Assembly: GCA_003118195.1 (NCBI GenBank)
Contig: BEXV01000443.1
Coordinates: forward strand, 213,304 to 233,349
Length of the DNA stretch: 20,046 nucleotides
Origin: Hemicentrotus pulcherrimus
Lineage: Eukaryota; Echinodermata; Echinoidea; Camarodonta; Strongylocentrotidae
Direction: 5' to 3'
The notes under the pieces were generated by a model. The model worked only from the letters and a program-made list of their open reading frames with translations, made no database searches and was not told the DNA's origin. A program made the translations under genes and the position numbers. Shown here piece by piece: positions 10,162 to 19,998 of the stretch (within the stretch, counting starts at the first letter, position 1; each line of letters opens with the position of its first letter).

Positions 10162-10835
10162 CATCCTCGGTCTCTTCCTCCTCTATTGCTTTTGCCTTCC
10201 CACTCATATCAAAGCTATCACCATAACCATCATCTTCATCAATTCGTGGATATCTCATTAATTTCCTTGGTGCTTGGGACGGTAGCATCGGTGAACATTC
10301 CTCGACCTCCTCATCGTCGGTGAAATCATCCTCGTAGTCGTCATCTTCCAGTCCGTCCGTATCTTCCAAAACGGCGGTCAAATCTCCAAACGCATCGCTA
10401 CTAAAACTCTCAAACCCAACACCATAAGTTTCGTAACCCTGTGAATCCGTTCTGTTCAAATAATCGTGTTTCGCATCAGCAAAAACATCACTATCAACAC
10501 TACAGTCTTCGTTTACAATTCGATTCGATTCGTAATTCAATTTCGCCCTCGACGTCGTCGTCGAATCATCTCCCAGGACGTGTCCACCGTCCATGTTGCT
10601 TTCTAGATCAATGTCTGAAGCGTGTGCCTTCAGAGATGAAGCACTGTCTATCGAAACACCACTGGCCAAGCTAGGAGTCACAACCGATGACAAACAACTT
10701 GGATCTAAATTTGGCACGCTCCCCGAACCCTCGATTGAATACCCCTCCTTGCCCCAGCTCTCTACAGGAAACGTGAGCCCCGCTCTGCGCTGGGGAGGGG
10801 GTGTTTGCACGCGCCATTTGAACATCGTAATCCCA
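10162..10835 (-). CDS. Coding exon of an unrecognised acidic, probably disordered protein
   Basis: I do not recognise the protein. Read on the minus strand, an acceptor (pyrimidine-rich run ending CATCTGTCACAG at 10836) opens a 674-nt exon that stays open to a consensus donor (GAGGATG followed by GTAAGT at 10161), phase 1. An in-frame ATG at 10825 with A at -3 could be the start and gives 221 codons. From that M: residues 1-28 are basic and proline-rich (MFKWRVQTPPP); 35-95 are Ser/Thr-rich; 126-186 contain no Lys or Arg; 154-176 form an acidic block (EDTDGLEDDDYEDDFTDDEE); 187-210 are mixed (RKLMRYPRIDEDDGYGDSF). No domain or membrane segment is visible. The exon is richer in GC and CpG than its surroundings, as coding DNA usually is here. 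Further exons must lie at lower coordinates; I could not place them. Resemblance of the EEExEDG end to the BNIP2/caytaxin linker, or of DDYEDDF to motifs in ciliary proteins, is too weak to name it. Confidence 0.7.
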
Positions 10836-12461
10836 CTGTGACAGATGATAAACATAAAGCAAACAACAACATCTTACAGAATGGATGAAATCTGTCACGC
10901 TCAAGTTTAATTACTCATCAAAAGCCTGTTGTTTTTATAGCAGTCTAGGGCCTTAACGCCTCAAAACTGAACTGTTGACACTCTATTTACAAAATGCTAG
11001 TAAATGATTCATAGTAAATTCTTCTATTCATTATTAATAGTATTATAGTGATTAAAAGTGTATTTATTTCTACATTATTTGTCACTATGGTTGATGTCCC
11101 GTAATCATGTATAGATTCAAAGTGCTTTCGTTTCAATACTGAAGTATATTAATAACACTAATTTTTTTCGCGACATCTACTTGTTCATCAGCTTTCTATA
11201 ATATCGAATCCACGATAGTCATAATTATAACCTTTAGAAAAATGATGGTCTGAAGTATAGATAGAGATAGGGGATAGAAGAGGATTATTTTATTAATGAT
11301 TAGCCTTTTGACATAACACATTTTCCTCCAACTTTTCCTTCAAACTTTGGACATCTTGATTAGGAACCCATTTTCTCCAAAACAACCGATAATTCAAGCA
11401 ATCGTGACTTGCAAAACTGATTAGGGTTGAAATGGCTGGTATCAAAGAAGATGATCTAAGGTTGCCTTGCCCGAGGAAATAAACCCCCAGTCCCAAACTT
11501 CACCAGAATTATTCGCTTAATGTCAAACCTGATGAACAGAAATAGAACATACCAGGTCTTGAAGAACCCCTGGGGGTTAAGGATGAGGATATAATTTGGT
11601 CTTGATATCAAGATTTATGACGAGCAGGATTCCAATGAGTGTCAGACAGCTCTCCATCTTGTTCTAGTTTCATTCCATTGCATGGATCAGAAATGACGTC
11701 ATCAATATTCAATCACGCGGCCACGACGATGATGAACTATGTTTGAATTATATTTTGAAGCAGGTCACCATGGAGACAGGACGTAGACCTAGACCCCCTC
11801 TTTCGTTTCCACCTGTCTTCTTTTCTGAATCACTTAATTGATATCAAGGACACGAGTTGAGTCTGTTTGTAAGGAGAGTATAGGTCATCCAAAATGTTTG
11901 AATGATGTAGTTCTCAACCAGGTTTCTAATGTATAGAAATTCGTTGCATTTATCTGGTTTAAAAAAAAAAAAACTTTGAGCACAACTAAAAGATGGCTTC
12001 CAATAAGAGTGAGTTAGAGCGACCAATAACTATAACAATTCACAAACACATTTGAGACCTTATCGAATACTCTTCACCCACGATTCGTTCCACTATGAAC
12101 ACACAAGTTTTAAAAGCGTGAAATAGAACGCATATTATCACAACAATTTTAATCACTTGAACACAGTTCAATAAGCAGCAATATGATGTTTCCAGTTGGC
12201 ATGTCTATGTCCAAGATCGCAAGAGTGGGAGCTAGTTGCTTGTGTGCTTCTTAATAAAATGTTTGAAAACTTTGACCCATGAAACCTTAGAGTGCTCTCA
12301 TTCTTACATTTATAAACTCAATTATGACATGCTTCTGGATTTGTAAAAACATTTATAAATGGCGTGTATTGAAAGCTTATAACACAAGACAGTAGGCACA
12401 ATTAAACAAATTAGTACTTGCTCTGCAGGACAGGGTGTTCTTAAATGAATTAAATGATTAC
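10836..12461. other. Probable intron or upstream region of the minus-strand gene
   Basis: It lies between the acceptor at 10836 and the possible donor at 12461. It contains a consensus CRE at 11695 and an unassigned minus-strand frame at 11293-11496 (ending in a Lys/Glu-rich SLKEKLEENV segment, with AATAAA overlapping its stop), which might be an exon but has no clear splice borders. Confidence 0.4.
11695..11702. promoter_or_regulatory. Full CRE site (TGACGTCA)
   Basis: A consensus CREB/ATF octamer within AGAAATGACGTCATCAAT, followed by a short CpG-bearing stretch (CACGCGGCCACGACGATG, from about 11713). It would lie in an intron of the proposed minus-strand gene. Matches of this length also arise by chance. 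Confidence 0.25.
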
Positions 12462-12528
12462 CTCCTTCATGACAGTCTAGAACAAACTTGACATAGACTT
12501 CATATAAAAAGCGGAAGGTAGTAGCCAT
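12462..12528 (-). CDS. Possible first coding exon of a minus-strand gene
   Basis: On the minus strand ATG at 12528 has a strong context (A at -3, G at +4: ATAATGGC) and opens 22 codons (MATTFRFLYEVYVKFVLDCH, then EG) up to a possible donor, GAG followed by GTAATC at 12461, phase 1. It lies 10-200 bp downstream, in its own direction, of the CpG-rich CCAAT-bearing cluster at 12540-12730, where a first exon is expected. Against it, GTAATC is a less common donor. Splicing straight to the acidic exon at 10835 would put that exon in a frame that stops early, so an intermediate exon or a different donor would be needed. The frame also continues without a stop to 12322. I do not recognise the peptide. 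Confidence 0.3.
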
Positions 12529-12539
12529 TATAGATTACG

Positions 12540-12730
12540 AGACTTAAGCCCTTATTCATCAAACAATTTGTCCGATTGGTCAAATCTTTATCGAGTTTAG
12601 CCGATGGGTACGTGTGACGAGACCTGATTGGTTGAAACTAAACGAGAACGCGATGCGAAGGTGAACCATCGGGCAACGTACGAATCGGAAATAAACATTC
12701 TCAGGAGTTCGCTGCGACCATGCTGTTATC
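12540..12730 (-). promoter_or_regulatory. CpG-rich cluster with two CCAAT boxes, candidate promoter
   Basis: About sixteen CpG dinucleotides fall within roughly 165 bp, against sparse CpG in the surrounding kilobases. Two GATTGGT sequences (cores at 12575-12579 and 12627-12631) are CCAAT boxes when read on the minus strand, 52 bp apart, the usual arrangement for NF-Y. No TATA box is obvious. A minus-strand transcript starting near 12540-12560 would lead into the ATG at 12528 and on toward the acidic exon. Function is inferred from composition only. Confidence 0.4.
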
Positions 12731-13632
12731 GGTTACATGAATAATTGAAAGCAGTGTATGATTTGATTTGAAGAAGCAGCGCTATGTAGATTTACTACGC
12801 GGGAGGATTTTGAGTAATTTTCCACTAATTACAATGTGGTTGATCGTCTGCTATACACAGAATTCCAGACTCACTTAAAACTACAACACGGTGTTGGGGC
12901 CTAATAACCCACAGCTAACTAACTCCCATGGTTATAAAGCTATTGACACCTTTGTATAAAAACGATAGCGACATCCATTAGCTCATCAAATATTATTTCT
13001 GGACGTATTCTATTACATTGGTTGCTAATCGATTTTTCACATGTTGTAGAAGAATGTTTATTGGTCATGTTTGTTTCGGAATGAATAATTGTTGGATACA
13101 AAATATTTAGCTGTCAGTGCTTTAGTTTGAAGAAATACCAGAATGTTTTACTTGAAATAGTTTTAACAGTAATTTCAACATTTTCTTTGGATTGTTCTTA
13201 GTCTCACCACATTTATTTGTACTATCCCGAGAGATTTAATAATATTTATATTACTACATTCTCGACTCTCTCTCTTTTTTTTCTTCTCTTTAATAAAAAA
13301 AAATAACATGAGAGCTAAATAACAAAACTTGACATAACATAGATAATCTATGTCTTTGTTTTTTTATAGGTCTGTCCATGTTATACCGGAATCGTAATAT
13401 GTTTCCTTTGTCATTGTTTTCTTTTCACTAACGTGCATAGTTTCTCAGAATAATTTGTCAATTAGCATATAATGTGTACGTTGAAATAGCTTCCTTGCTT
13501 CATTACAAGTGAAAGACAGAACCAATTAGACGGGTTAAGGTTCGCCATAGCAGGGTTAAATTGGAGGAAATTGCTGACGCGTCAATCTGTTATAATACGC
13601 TAAAATGAAAATGTCGAAGGAATATTGCCTAG

Positions 13633-13656
13633 GACAACAACAACAACAACAACAAC
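13633..13656. repeat. (ACA)n microsatellite with CAAA-rich continuation
   Basis: Eight ACA units, followed to about 13735 by loosely repeated ACAAA/AATAA words. Confidence 0.85.
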
Positions 13657-14089
13657 GACAGGAACAAAATAATAGCAACAATGGTAATAATGATAGCAAC
13701 AAAACAAACAAAAAACAAACAAATAAATAAACGAAAAATTGTAGCAGGATACCAGTGCTGTTAAGCCTAATATTTTCCTTTTAGGAAACGACAGTGACCC
13801 TATTGGTGAGTTACTGTTAGAAGTAATGCACAGACAGGAATGCAGGTGGCAGGTGTTATATCTTTATTTTCCCCTTTAGCGGTCTTTATTATTCTTGGCA
13901 TATTTTTAAGGAAATGACGGGGAGTATAGAAGCACTAGAAATAAAAGTATTTTATTACAATCACATACTTTCTTCTTGTGTTTTTATGTCGTATGCAAGC
14001 AGGTGTATAAATCCATGTATAAATGTAAGAGAAATGGAGAATAGACAATAGGACATTTTAAACGAAAACAAAAGTATTGAACACAACAC

Positions 14090-14130
14090 GAGAGAGAGAG
14101 AGAGAGAAAGAGAGAGACAGAGAGAGAAAC
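14090..14130. repeat. (GA)n microsatellite
   Basis: GA units interrupted by AAAG and CAGAG; third GA-type tract in the window. Confidence 0.88.
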
Positions 14131-15192
14131 AAATAAAGAAGGTGAAATTAAAGTGAAATTACCAAAATCGGTAGAAAATCATTATCATGATTATGGACAT
14201 AAGCATGATTGAAATTTGCAAACACGAACAAAGCAAGCCCCTTTTTTTCTGCTCGATAGCCTATAATCCTTCGAGATTATGTTTCCAAGTCTTTGAGTGA
14301 TGTCAGAGTGACAGAAAAAATCCCATAATAAGACAAAATTACATAATAAGCCAAATCATGGTACTAACGAAAAAAGGTGAAAAGAAGAGAAAGTATAACA
14401 AAGCAGACACACAGGTAATTGTACAGAAAAACAAAGTTACGGATATAAAATATGGAAAGGAAAAAAAAAGATGTGAAATGAACCAAATCGAATCAATAAA
14501 GACAAGGAGTCAAAAATATGGCATACATTTCAATAAACATGCGGCACTAAACAATGATAACCCTCAGAAATGGCTCGAGATATAGTTCCCAAATCATATT
14601 TTGGATGCCATCAACTGAGTGTCAGAATGTAGCCCACGCCCTTGATCTCCTTTAACAGGATATCCTTTTGGCTTCACTTTGTTATTACTCTGTCGGCAAG
14701 CATGGACTCTTTACAACATGGAGTAACGTTAAAGGTAGAGTACATGGCATGCTTGAGGATAGTGCTTAGAAGGAGACTCCAAATACAGGCACTTCTAGCT
14801 CGAATGTATGATCTTTCATTATTTTATCATCATATTTAAGAACTAAATGTTTACATGTTTATGTACATGCAATGCTTGTTTACGCTGTGAAAATTTTTAC
14901 ATTCTCAAGAATTTCAGTAACTTGGGTTAAAAATACTTATAGGTGGAATGATCTCCAGACACCTTTGTTGTTTATTGCGTCATAATATTATAACGGTCAT
15001 TGTATATTTCCGAGAAATGAGTTTGCGCCCCCACCCTTCGCACACAAGATTGGACGACGCCACAACAACAATCATTATACGTTCACTAATAGACATGATG
15101 AAGGTCCCCACTATACATTTATTGTAAATCGGAACACGGTATTGTGCTATTGATATGAAATTTGCTTGAGTAAGAAAGCATAGATTATATAT

Positions 15193-15197
<5 letters not shown>

Positions 15198-15239
<42 letters not shown>

Positions 15240-15258
15240 ACCAACAACAACAACAACA
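15198..15258. repeat. Compound (TA)n-(CAA)n microsatellite
   Basis: About 20 uninterrupted TA units (15198-15237) followed directly by CCACCAACAACAACAACAAC. The TA tract is self-complementary and prone to cruciform extrusion. A minus-strand open frame ending in Tyr-Ile repeats is only this tract translated. Confidence 0.92.
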
Positions 15259-17260
15259 TCAATAACTGGAGCCCCGTCAAATTTACCTTTTCTCCTAAAC
15301 CTTTTAGTATTCTGCCTTTAAACATATCCGTCTCCCAAGCCATGATCTGGTTGTATTTGATAGAGTATTTTGATGTGATAATATTAGTCTCCTTATTCAT
15401 TCACTAATCCCTCATTGACATATAAAGGTAATGACATATTGGTTCGCTGAAATATCCTGTATGATTATAGCTTATACAATCTTGGCTTACGCTGAGAATT
15501 AACATAGTATGGGCATTTAGGTAAAATGCTATTAGGAAGACAACGAAATAAAAGATAATAGTATGTTTAAAAGGCATTGCATTCATTACTTTTATTCATT
15601 TTCTTCCTTTTCTCGGTACCCAGTATTTCATTTTCCATCCTCGGGTATCTTTCTGATTTTATTGGAAAACAATATCAACATCAGAAACAAAATAAATCTG
15701 TATTTTTTTGGGGTCAAGGAGTTCCATCATATTCATCCTATATACGTGAAGGATCTCTGTCAGTTCCACACACGACGCCATCTCTGGTGAATCGAAGCAC
15801 ATGTTAGAAAATCCTGAACTTTTAGTTTCCCCGTTAACATTATTTATTGTTTATTATCTTTTATTTGACCTTTGTTATAGAAAAAGATATTTTATGGAAG
15901 TGCCTCATTACTAGGAATTTAGTTCGTATGCGTATATTATTCAAATTTGAAGAAGAAGAAAAAACACACCAATAATTCAAAACAAAGGATTGGGGATACA
16001 TTTTGGGTAACTTTCATCTGTTTATGGAGTAACAATTCATATCTTCTTTTCTCGTACTGGGTTTATTGAATATTCAGAGGAGTTTTTATTGTACGCATCC
16101 AAAATGCTAAATAGTAACATCCATATCAGATGGACTATAATGAAGCAAGATTGAGGGGATTGAGATCAACTCAAAATGTTAACTTACAAGCAATGTATTT
16201 GTAAATGGCGCCCTCTCTTTTCCTTACTGACACGGAGCCAGATGTTTGTATGTTTAATTACTATGATTTTACAGTTATCTATTCGATTGATAATGATGTA
16301 ATTATCATTGCAGTATTATACGTAATATCTTGTAATGGCTTACCTATAAATCATTTTTAGATTGTTTTATTAACTCTTACTTTGAAAATGAAAAAAGTAA
16401 TTGACATTTATTGCACTTGTTGCAAGACCAGTTATTTAAAGTTTATCAGTTCTAGTTTAGAGGAGGGATTAGACCGCCCTACAATGTCGCTGGACAGGTG
16501 GTTATCTCATCAACTCAGCTCTCAGTTAACATAAGAAAAAGAGGACCGTAGGGGACCAATGGTCACCGATTAGGCATTGTTTAATATAGAGAGGGTGCAA
16601 GTAGCTACAAGTAGTGCAGTGGGCCTTCAACTGATAGTGATATTTAATAGTGATTATTATAGATATAACAAGATCTAAAGCATTAAACATGAAGGATAAG
16701 CCTTTGTAATCTTTAGATAATATTTGTGATATATAGCTGGCAGCATCATGGTATAAATTTTTATTTCTGAAATTGTAAACAACCTTTAATGGAAAGAAAA
16801 AACCCTAATTGAAGAAGGAAGTATTCGTTTATTGAAGTAAACCTTAGATACGTTACAGCCACTGTACAGCCACAATATTACAGTATATTGATTAAGAGAA
16901 TATAATCATACATAATCGTGAGTAATCAAAGTTTATCTATGTTAATTGAACATCATTGTTGCGGTATTACGAAGACAGTGTCGCTAATGAATGCACTGCT
17001 TGTTTATCTTAATGAAGTTATGTATATGATACTGATCTAACACCACACATCGAGGGCAAAGTTTGCAATCAGACGAAGACAAAGTGTTTTGTTTGTTTTT
17101 AGTAGACTTTACTCATAATCGAAGATTGTCATTAGTCAGTGATTACTTGAATAAACCTGGTGTAAATGTGGAAAGATGAATTATTTCATCTCCCGAAATT
17201 TGTTTACTGAAACATATTTTTACTTGCTTATGAGGCTAAAGTTATCCGTTCGTGTACTGT

Positions 17261-17276
17261 AGTAGTAGTAGTAGTA
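17261..17276. repeat. Short (GTA)n next to a TAGGCCTA word
   Basis: Five GTA units run into GGCCTAGTATA. The TAGGCCTA-type word also appears near 4487 and 7669 and is a frequent scattered word in echinoderm sequence. Confidence 0.7.
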
Positions 17277-17817
17277 GGCCTAGTATATTATATTGGATAA
17301 CTTCTTTAGCACAAGGCTATAAATCTGTCACAGGGTCCAATACTAACTTTGGATCATTTAAATATAATCATGTTCGTAATATCTACATAATCCTGTGTAA
17401 TTTGAAATATAAAAATCATGCGAAGCTGTCACATTACATGTAGCTTTTTGAACTTTACCAAATCAACGATATTCTCCATCTACTTTTAAGAATGTGATTT
17501 CAATGAAATTTATAGTATGAATTTTAAATGTGATTCCTCTATATTTTATTCAATATTTATTTTATATATCATGCAAGATCATTCTCATGTTATATTGATC
17601 AATACCACTCTGATTTTTGTATCAAGCTGCACGTTCAGTGTGTTCTTTATTAAACCAACATCTAATGTTAATGATAAATAGCTCTTTGCATATTTTGCAT
17701 TATTTTCGCAATTATTTCATTTCAAATTACCGTGATAGAACCCCTCTCATAATCTCAATCAGGGTAAATGCCTTAAATATGACATGGGGTTTTCTTCCCA
17801 GAGCGAACCGAGTTTCG

Positions 17818-17841
17818 TTCCCCCCTTTTCCCCCCCCCCCC
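17818..17841. repeat. Poly-C run
   Basis: CCCCCC, TTTT, then 12 C. Poly-C/poly-G runs in this window tend to mark transposon-like fragments; the flank (GAGCGAACCGAGTTTCGTTC) shows no second end. Confidence 0.8.
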
Positions 17842-18155
17842 GTTTTACAGGTTTAAAAAATATATATATATTATGAATTAGTGGATATTTTCTGGGGTAG
17901 TATGAGCTTACCCCTCCGTCCCTTCGGCGCTTCTGTGATACAACATGAGGGACTCGGCACTTTCACTGGGGATGGTGGGGGAACCGGTCTTTCTTGATAA
18001 ATAAAATGCGAATTTACAAAACTATTCAATAGGGGGAAGGTGCGGGAGTGGGCTCTATCGTTCAATCATTTTCTTTTCTTCTCTATCCTTTCTTCCAAAT
18101 ATGTTCTCTCCTTTTCTCTGTTTCTTCTTGGTCCGTATTTTCTTCGTCATTCGAT

Positions 18156-18200
18156 GGGGGGGGGGGGGCACGTGCCCCTTATAGCTACGCCACCTTGCAT
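18156..18200 (-). mobile_element. Poly-G flanked transposon terminus (GTGGCGTAGCTA type)
   Basis: On the plus strand 13 G run into GGGGCACGTGCCCC (18165-18178, perfect 14-bp palindrome with a CACGTG core), then TATAGCTACGCCACC. Read on the minus strand this is GGTGGCGTAGCTATAAGGGG followed by CACGTG and poly-C. That is the look of a widespread terminal motif of small DNA transposons in echinoderm and other marine invertebrate sequence. The second end was not found, so this is a fragment. Confidence 0.4.
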
Positions 18201-18250
18201 CGCGAGATATCAATATTATACTCCTTACTTCCTCATACAGATTGGTGTAG

Positions 18251-18345
18251 ATACGTCATGACGTATGCATATTAGACGTATTAACAAATCAAGGTTACTC
18301 GTACTGCATGATATATACCTCGGATTGTTTTTGTGCCATAATTTG
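18251..18345 (+). promoter_or_regulatory. Candidate core promoter of the SEC14-like gene
   Basis: Two elements precede the start codon. A perfect 16-bp palindrome at 18251-18266 (ATACGTCATGACGTAT) holds two abutting TGACGT half-sites, the recognition unit of CREB/ATF-type bZIP factors. A TATATA box at 18312-18317 sits about 50 bp before the ATG, with an initiator-like CCATAAT near 18337 at the right distance. This would give a 5' UTR of roughly 25 nt. The promoter role is inferred from position and motifs; a spliced upstream UTR exon would overturn it. Confidence 0.4.
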
Positions 18346-18364
18346 AGAGAGAAAAGGCGAAAAT

Positions 18365-18418
18365 ATGAGTGGGACTTTGTCGGACTTAAACGCCAAACAG
18401 GCAGACGCTCTCAAAGCA
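18365..18418 (+). CDS. SEC14L2: SEC14-like gene, coding exon 1
   Basis: Eighteen codons, MSGTLSDLNAKQADALKA, ending in phase 0 at a consensus donor (GCA followed by GTAAGT at 18419). Any 5' UTR is short if transcription starts below the TATA-like sequence at 18312. Confidence 0.85.
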
Positions 18419-19668
18419 GTAAGTAGTTATGAAGTTTGGTTTTATATCAGACATCTAAATGTAATTTTTGCACTCATCACGAGTTTGATTACTGAGTAAC
18501 TGGACCAGAGGGTCAACAGACAACAGACCGTGATCAGTGGGGGTGAAAATGAATGTATTGTAATATTATATTTCGTCAGACACTATGAGGTGATTGCGTC
18601 AAAATGAAAGTGTTTTTGGTTTTAATTTTTTTGTGCAATGCCCTCAGCGCCAAATACTACAAAAGAATACAAATTTTTAATAAAATGGCAAGGTATGAAG
18701 ACAAAACAACGAATCAACTAACTAAAAGGTCAGAGCCAATGACTGTTTACTCTATTAGAGAATGAAACTATGTGTTTACGAAATCAAATGTTCTATTGCA
18801 TAATAGCCATGACATGCATTCAACAATCTTTACTTGAGCAATTATTCTTATCCAATATCTATGATGAAGTATAGCACTTAACCCAACTTCTTGATACAAT
18901 TCCATTGATCTAAACTGCGTTCCAGCATAGCTGACTTTTCTTGAGCTAAGAATGCTACAAAACATTTCAATGAAATGTAATTTCTGTCAAATCTAAATTA
19001 CTTTGCAGATTAGAACCAACCTTGATGAAGTATTACAAGAAAAGCATGATGACCATTGCCTGTTGAGATTCTTAAGAGGTAAAGACTTGATATCAGCAAA
19101 AGTAATTAATGTTCAGAGCATCTAAAGATGTATTTAAAGAATTAATTCATTAAAGCTATTCATAAATGCTGGTTATTATCACATTTTAGCCGGTTTGGAT
19201 GATGAATAAGCCTCTACTTATGACCAAACAACGGTTTCATTGATAGCCTGTTGCAAGCGGGTGAAACTATACTTACGATACATGTACCTGTTTTGAAGTC
19301 ACATAAAATATTTAAAGGGACACATTTAAATGATCATTACTGTCAATACAGAAAGGAGACTTGGTGCTAATGATATGGGGATGAGTCAGGAAAGAAAATA
19401 TAAAAAGTATGTGTGCTCTGAGACAGATAAAGTATAATCACATAGAATGAGGTGAAACAAGAAGAGAAAAGAGAAAAGAGGATTAGCAAATGTTGAAATG
19501 GAGGAAAGTAATAAAGACAGAGAAAACAAGTTTTAAACGTCGATGTGTAAAAGTATTCTTCTTGCTAGCTTTCAAAAATCTTTCCTCATTTTTTTTTGCC
19601 TTCATTTTATGATTATATTTTCAGCAAGCCGTTTCAACGTGAAGAAAGCAGAGGAGAAATTCCGTCGG
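18365..19668 (+). CDS. SEC14L2: SEC14-like lipid-binding protein, 5' part (three exons)
   Basis: This is the start of a CRAL-TRIO/SEC14 family gene. In animals these cytosolic proteins bind and exchange hydrophobic ligands such as phosphoinositides, tocopherol or squalene; SEC14L2, 3 and 4 carry CRAL-TRIO N, SEC14 and GOLD domains. Exons at 18365-18418, 19009-19078 and 19625-19668 join through GT-AG introns of 590 and 546 nt into one 56-residue frame. It opens MSGTLSDLNAKQADAL, the family N-terminus (MSG, DL, Q, AL spacing), and contains CLLRFLRASRFNVKKAEEKF, the classic CRAL-TRIO N-terminal helix pair. The ligand pocket and GOLD domain must lie past the right edge. Start chosen because ATG at 18365 has A at -3 and matches the family start. 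Family assignment is firm; the paralogue (2, 3 or 4) cannot be told from 56 residues. Confidence 0.85.
19009..19078 (+). CDS. SEC14L2: SEC14-like gene, coding exon 2
   Basis: The acceptor is ACTTTGCAG ending at 19008. The 70-nt exon codes 23 residues beginning IRTNLDEVLQ and ending HCLLRFLR, plus one base (phase 1). The donor is GTAAAG at 19079. In this family the aromatic/leucine-rich LLRFLR helix begins the CRAL-TRIO N-terminal domain; here the usual 'DDYFLLRWLRA' appears as DDHCLLRFLRA across the next junction. Confidence 0.87.
19625..19668 (+). CDS. SEC14L2: SEC14-like gene, coding exon 3
   Basis: The acceptor is TATATTTTCAG ending at 19624. The 44-nt exon completes the split alanine codon and encodes SRFNVKKAEEKFRR, the second CRAL-TRIO N helix (family form 'R-F-D/N-V-x-K-A-x-x-x-L/F-R'). 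It ends in phase 0 at GTAAGA (19669). An overlapping open frame from 19543 reads this exon in the same frame but begins inside the intron, so its ATG is not used here. Confidence 0.87.
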
Positions 19669-19998
19669 GTAAGAAAATTGAAAATAAGGGGTATACAGGG
19701 GAGAATGCTGCATTTATGCATATTATTTGAATTATCTCAACAAATCTAACTTTAATATCTATAAAAGTTGTGTCTTTGGGTTACCTTGGCATACATGTAC
19801 ATTCTTTTCCAGTGACCTTCAGTATAGACAATGATACCCAGGTTTTAGGAGTGATATTGATAATTAAAAATTGATTTAAAGGCAATATATAATTTGATCC
19901 GGGTGATTAACAAGTTCTTTAACGATCGTGGAGTCATCTTTAATCTCTGTTTAGACTTTCACTTTCGAGAAAGTACGATGATGTGTCTTGTATCGATC

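Larger units (their letters stand above)
12731..15197. other. Intergenic stretch with simple repeats only
   Basis: Contains pyrimidine and A runs near 13262-13306, the ACA and GA repeats, and no supported exon. The plus-strand frame at 14358-14585 is Lys-rich because the DNA is A-rich. Confidence 0.55.
15259..18155. other. Intergenic stretch upstream of the SEC14-like gene
   Basis: AT-rich and without a supported exon. A less AT-rich, more complex segment at about 16445-16640 and a C/G-rich patch at 17800-18055 stand out by composition. Either could be regulatory or an old repeat, and I cannot decide between them. Confidence 0.5.

Noticed and set aside
10162..10835. Assignment of the acidic exon to BNIP2/caytaxin (BCH-domain) proteins
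   Set aside because: Only an acidic linker and a short EExEDG-like end resemble the family; no BCH domain exon was found in the window.
10123..10841. Plus-strand frames overlapping the acidic exon (66, 77 and 82 residues) and a second minus-strand frame (77 residues)
   Set aside because: Shadows of the longer minus-strand coding frame, which alone has matching splice sites.
11293..11496. 67-residue minus-strand frame between the candidate first exon and the acidic exon
   Set aside because: It might be a middle exon, but I see no convincing acceptor/donor pair around it, the frame closes at a stop, and the protein is unrecognised.
11566..11579. AACCCC-TG-GGGGTT small hairpin
   Set aside because: Six-base arms are expected by chance in 20 kb and nothing nearby gives it a role.
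14358..14585. 75-residue Lys-rich plus-strand frame
   Set aside because: Composition follows the A-rich DNA; no family resemblance or splice context.
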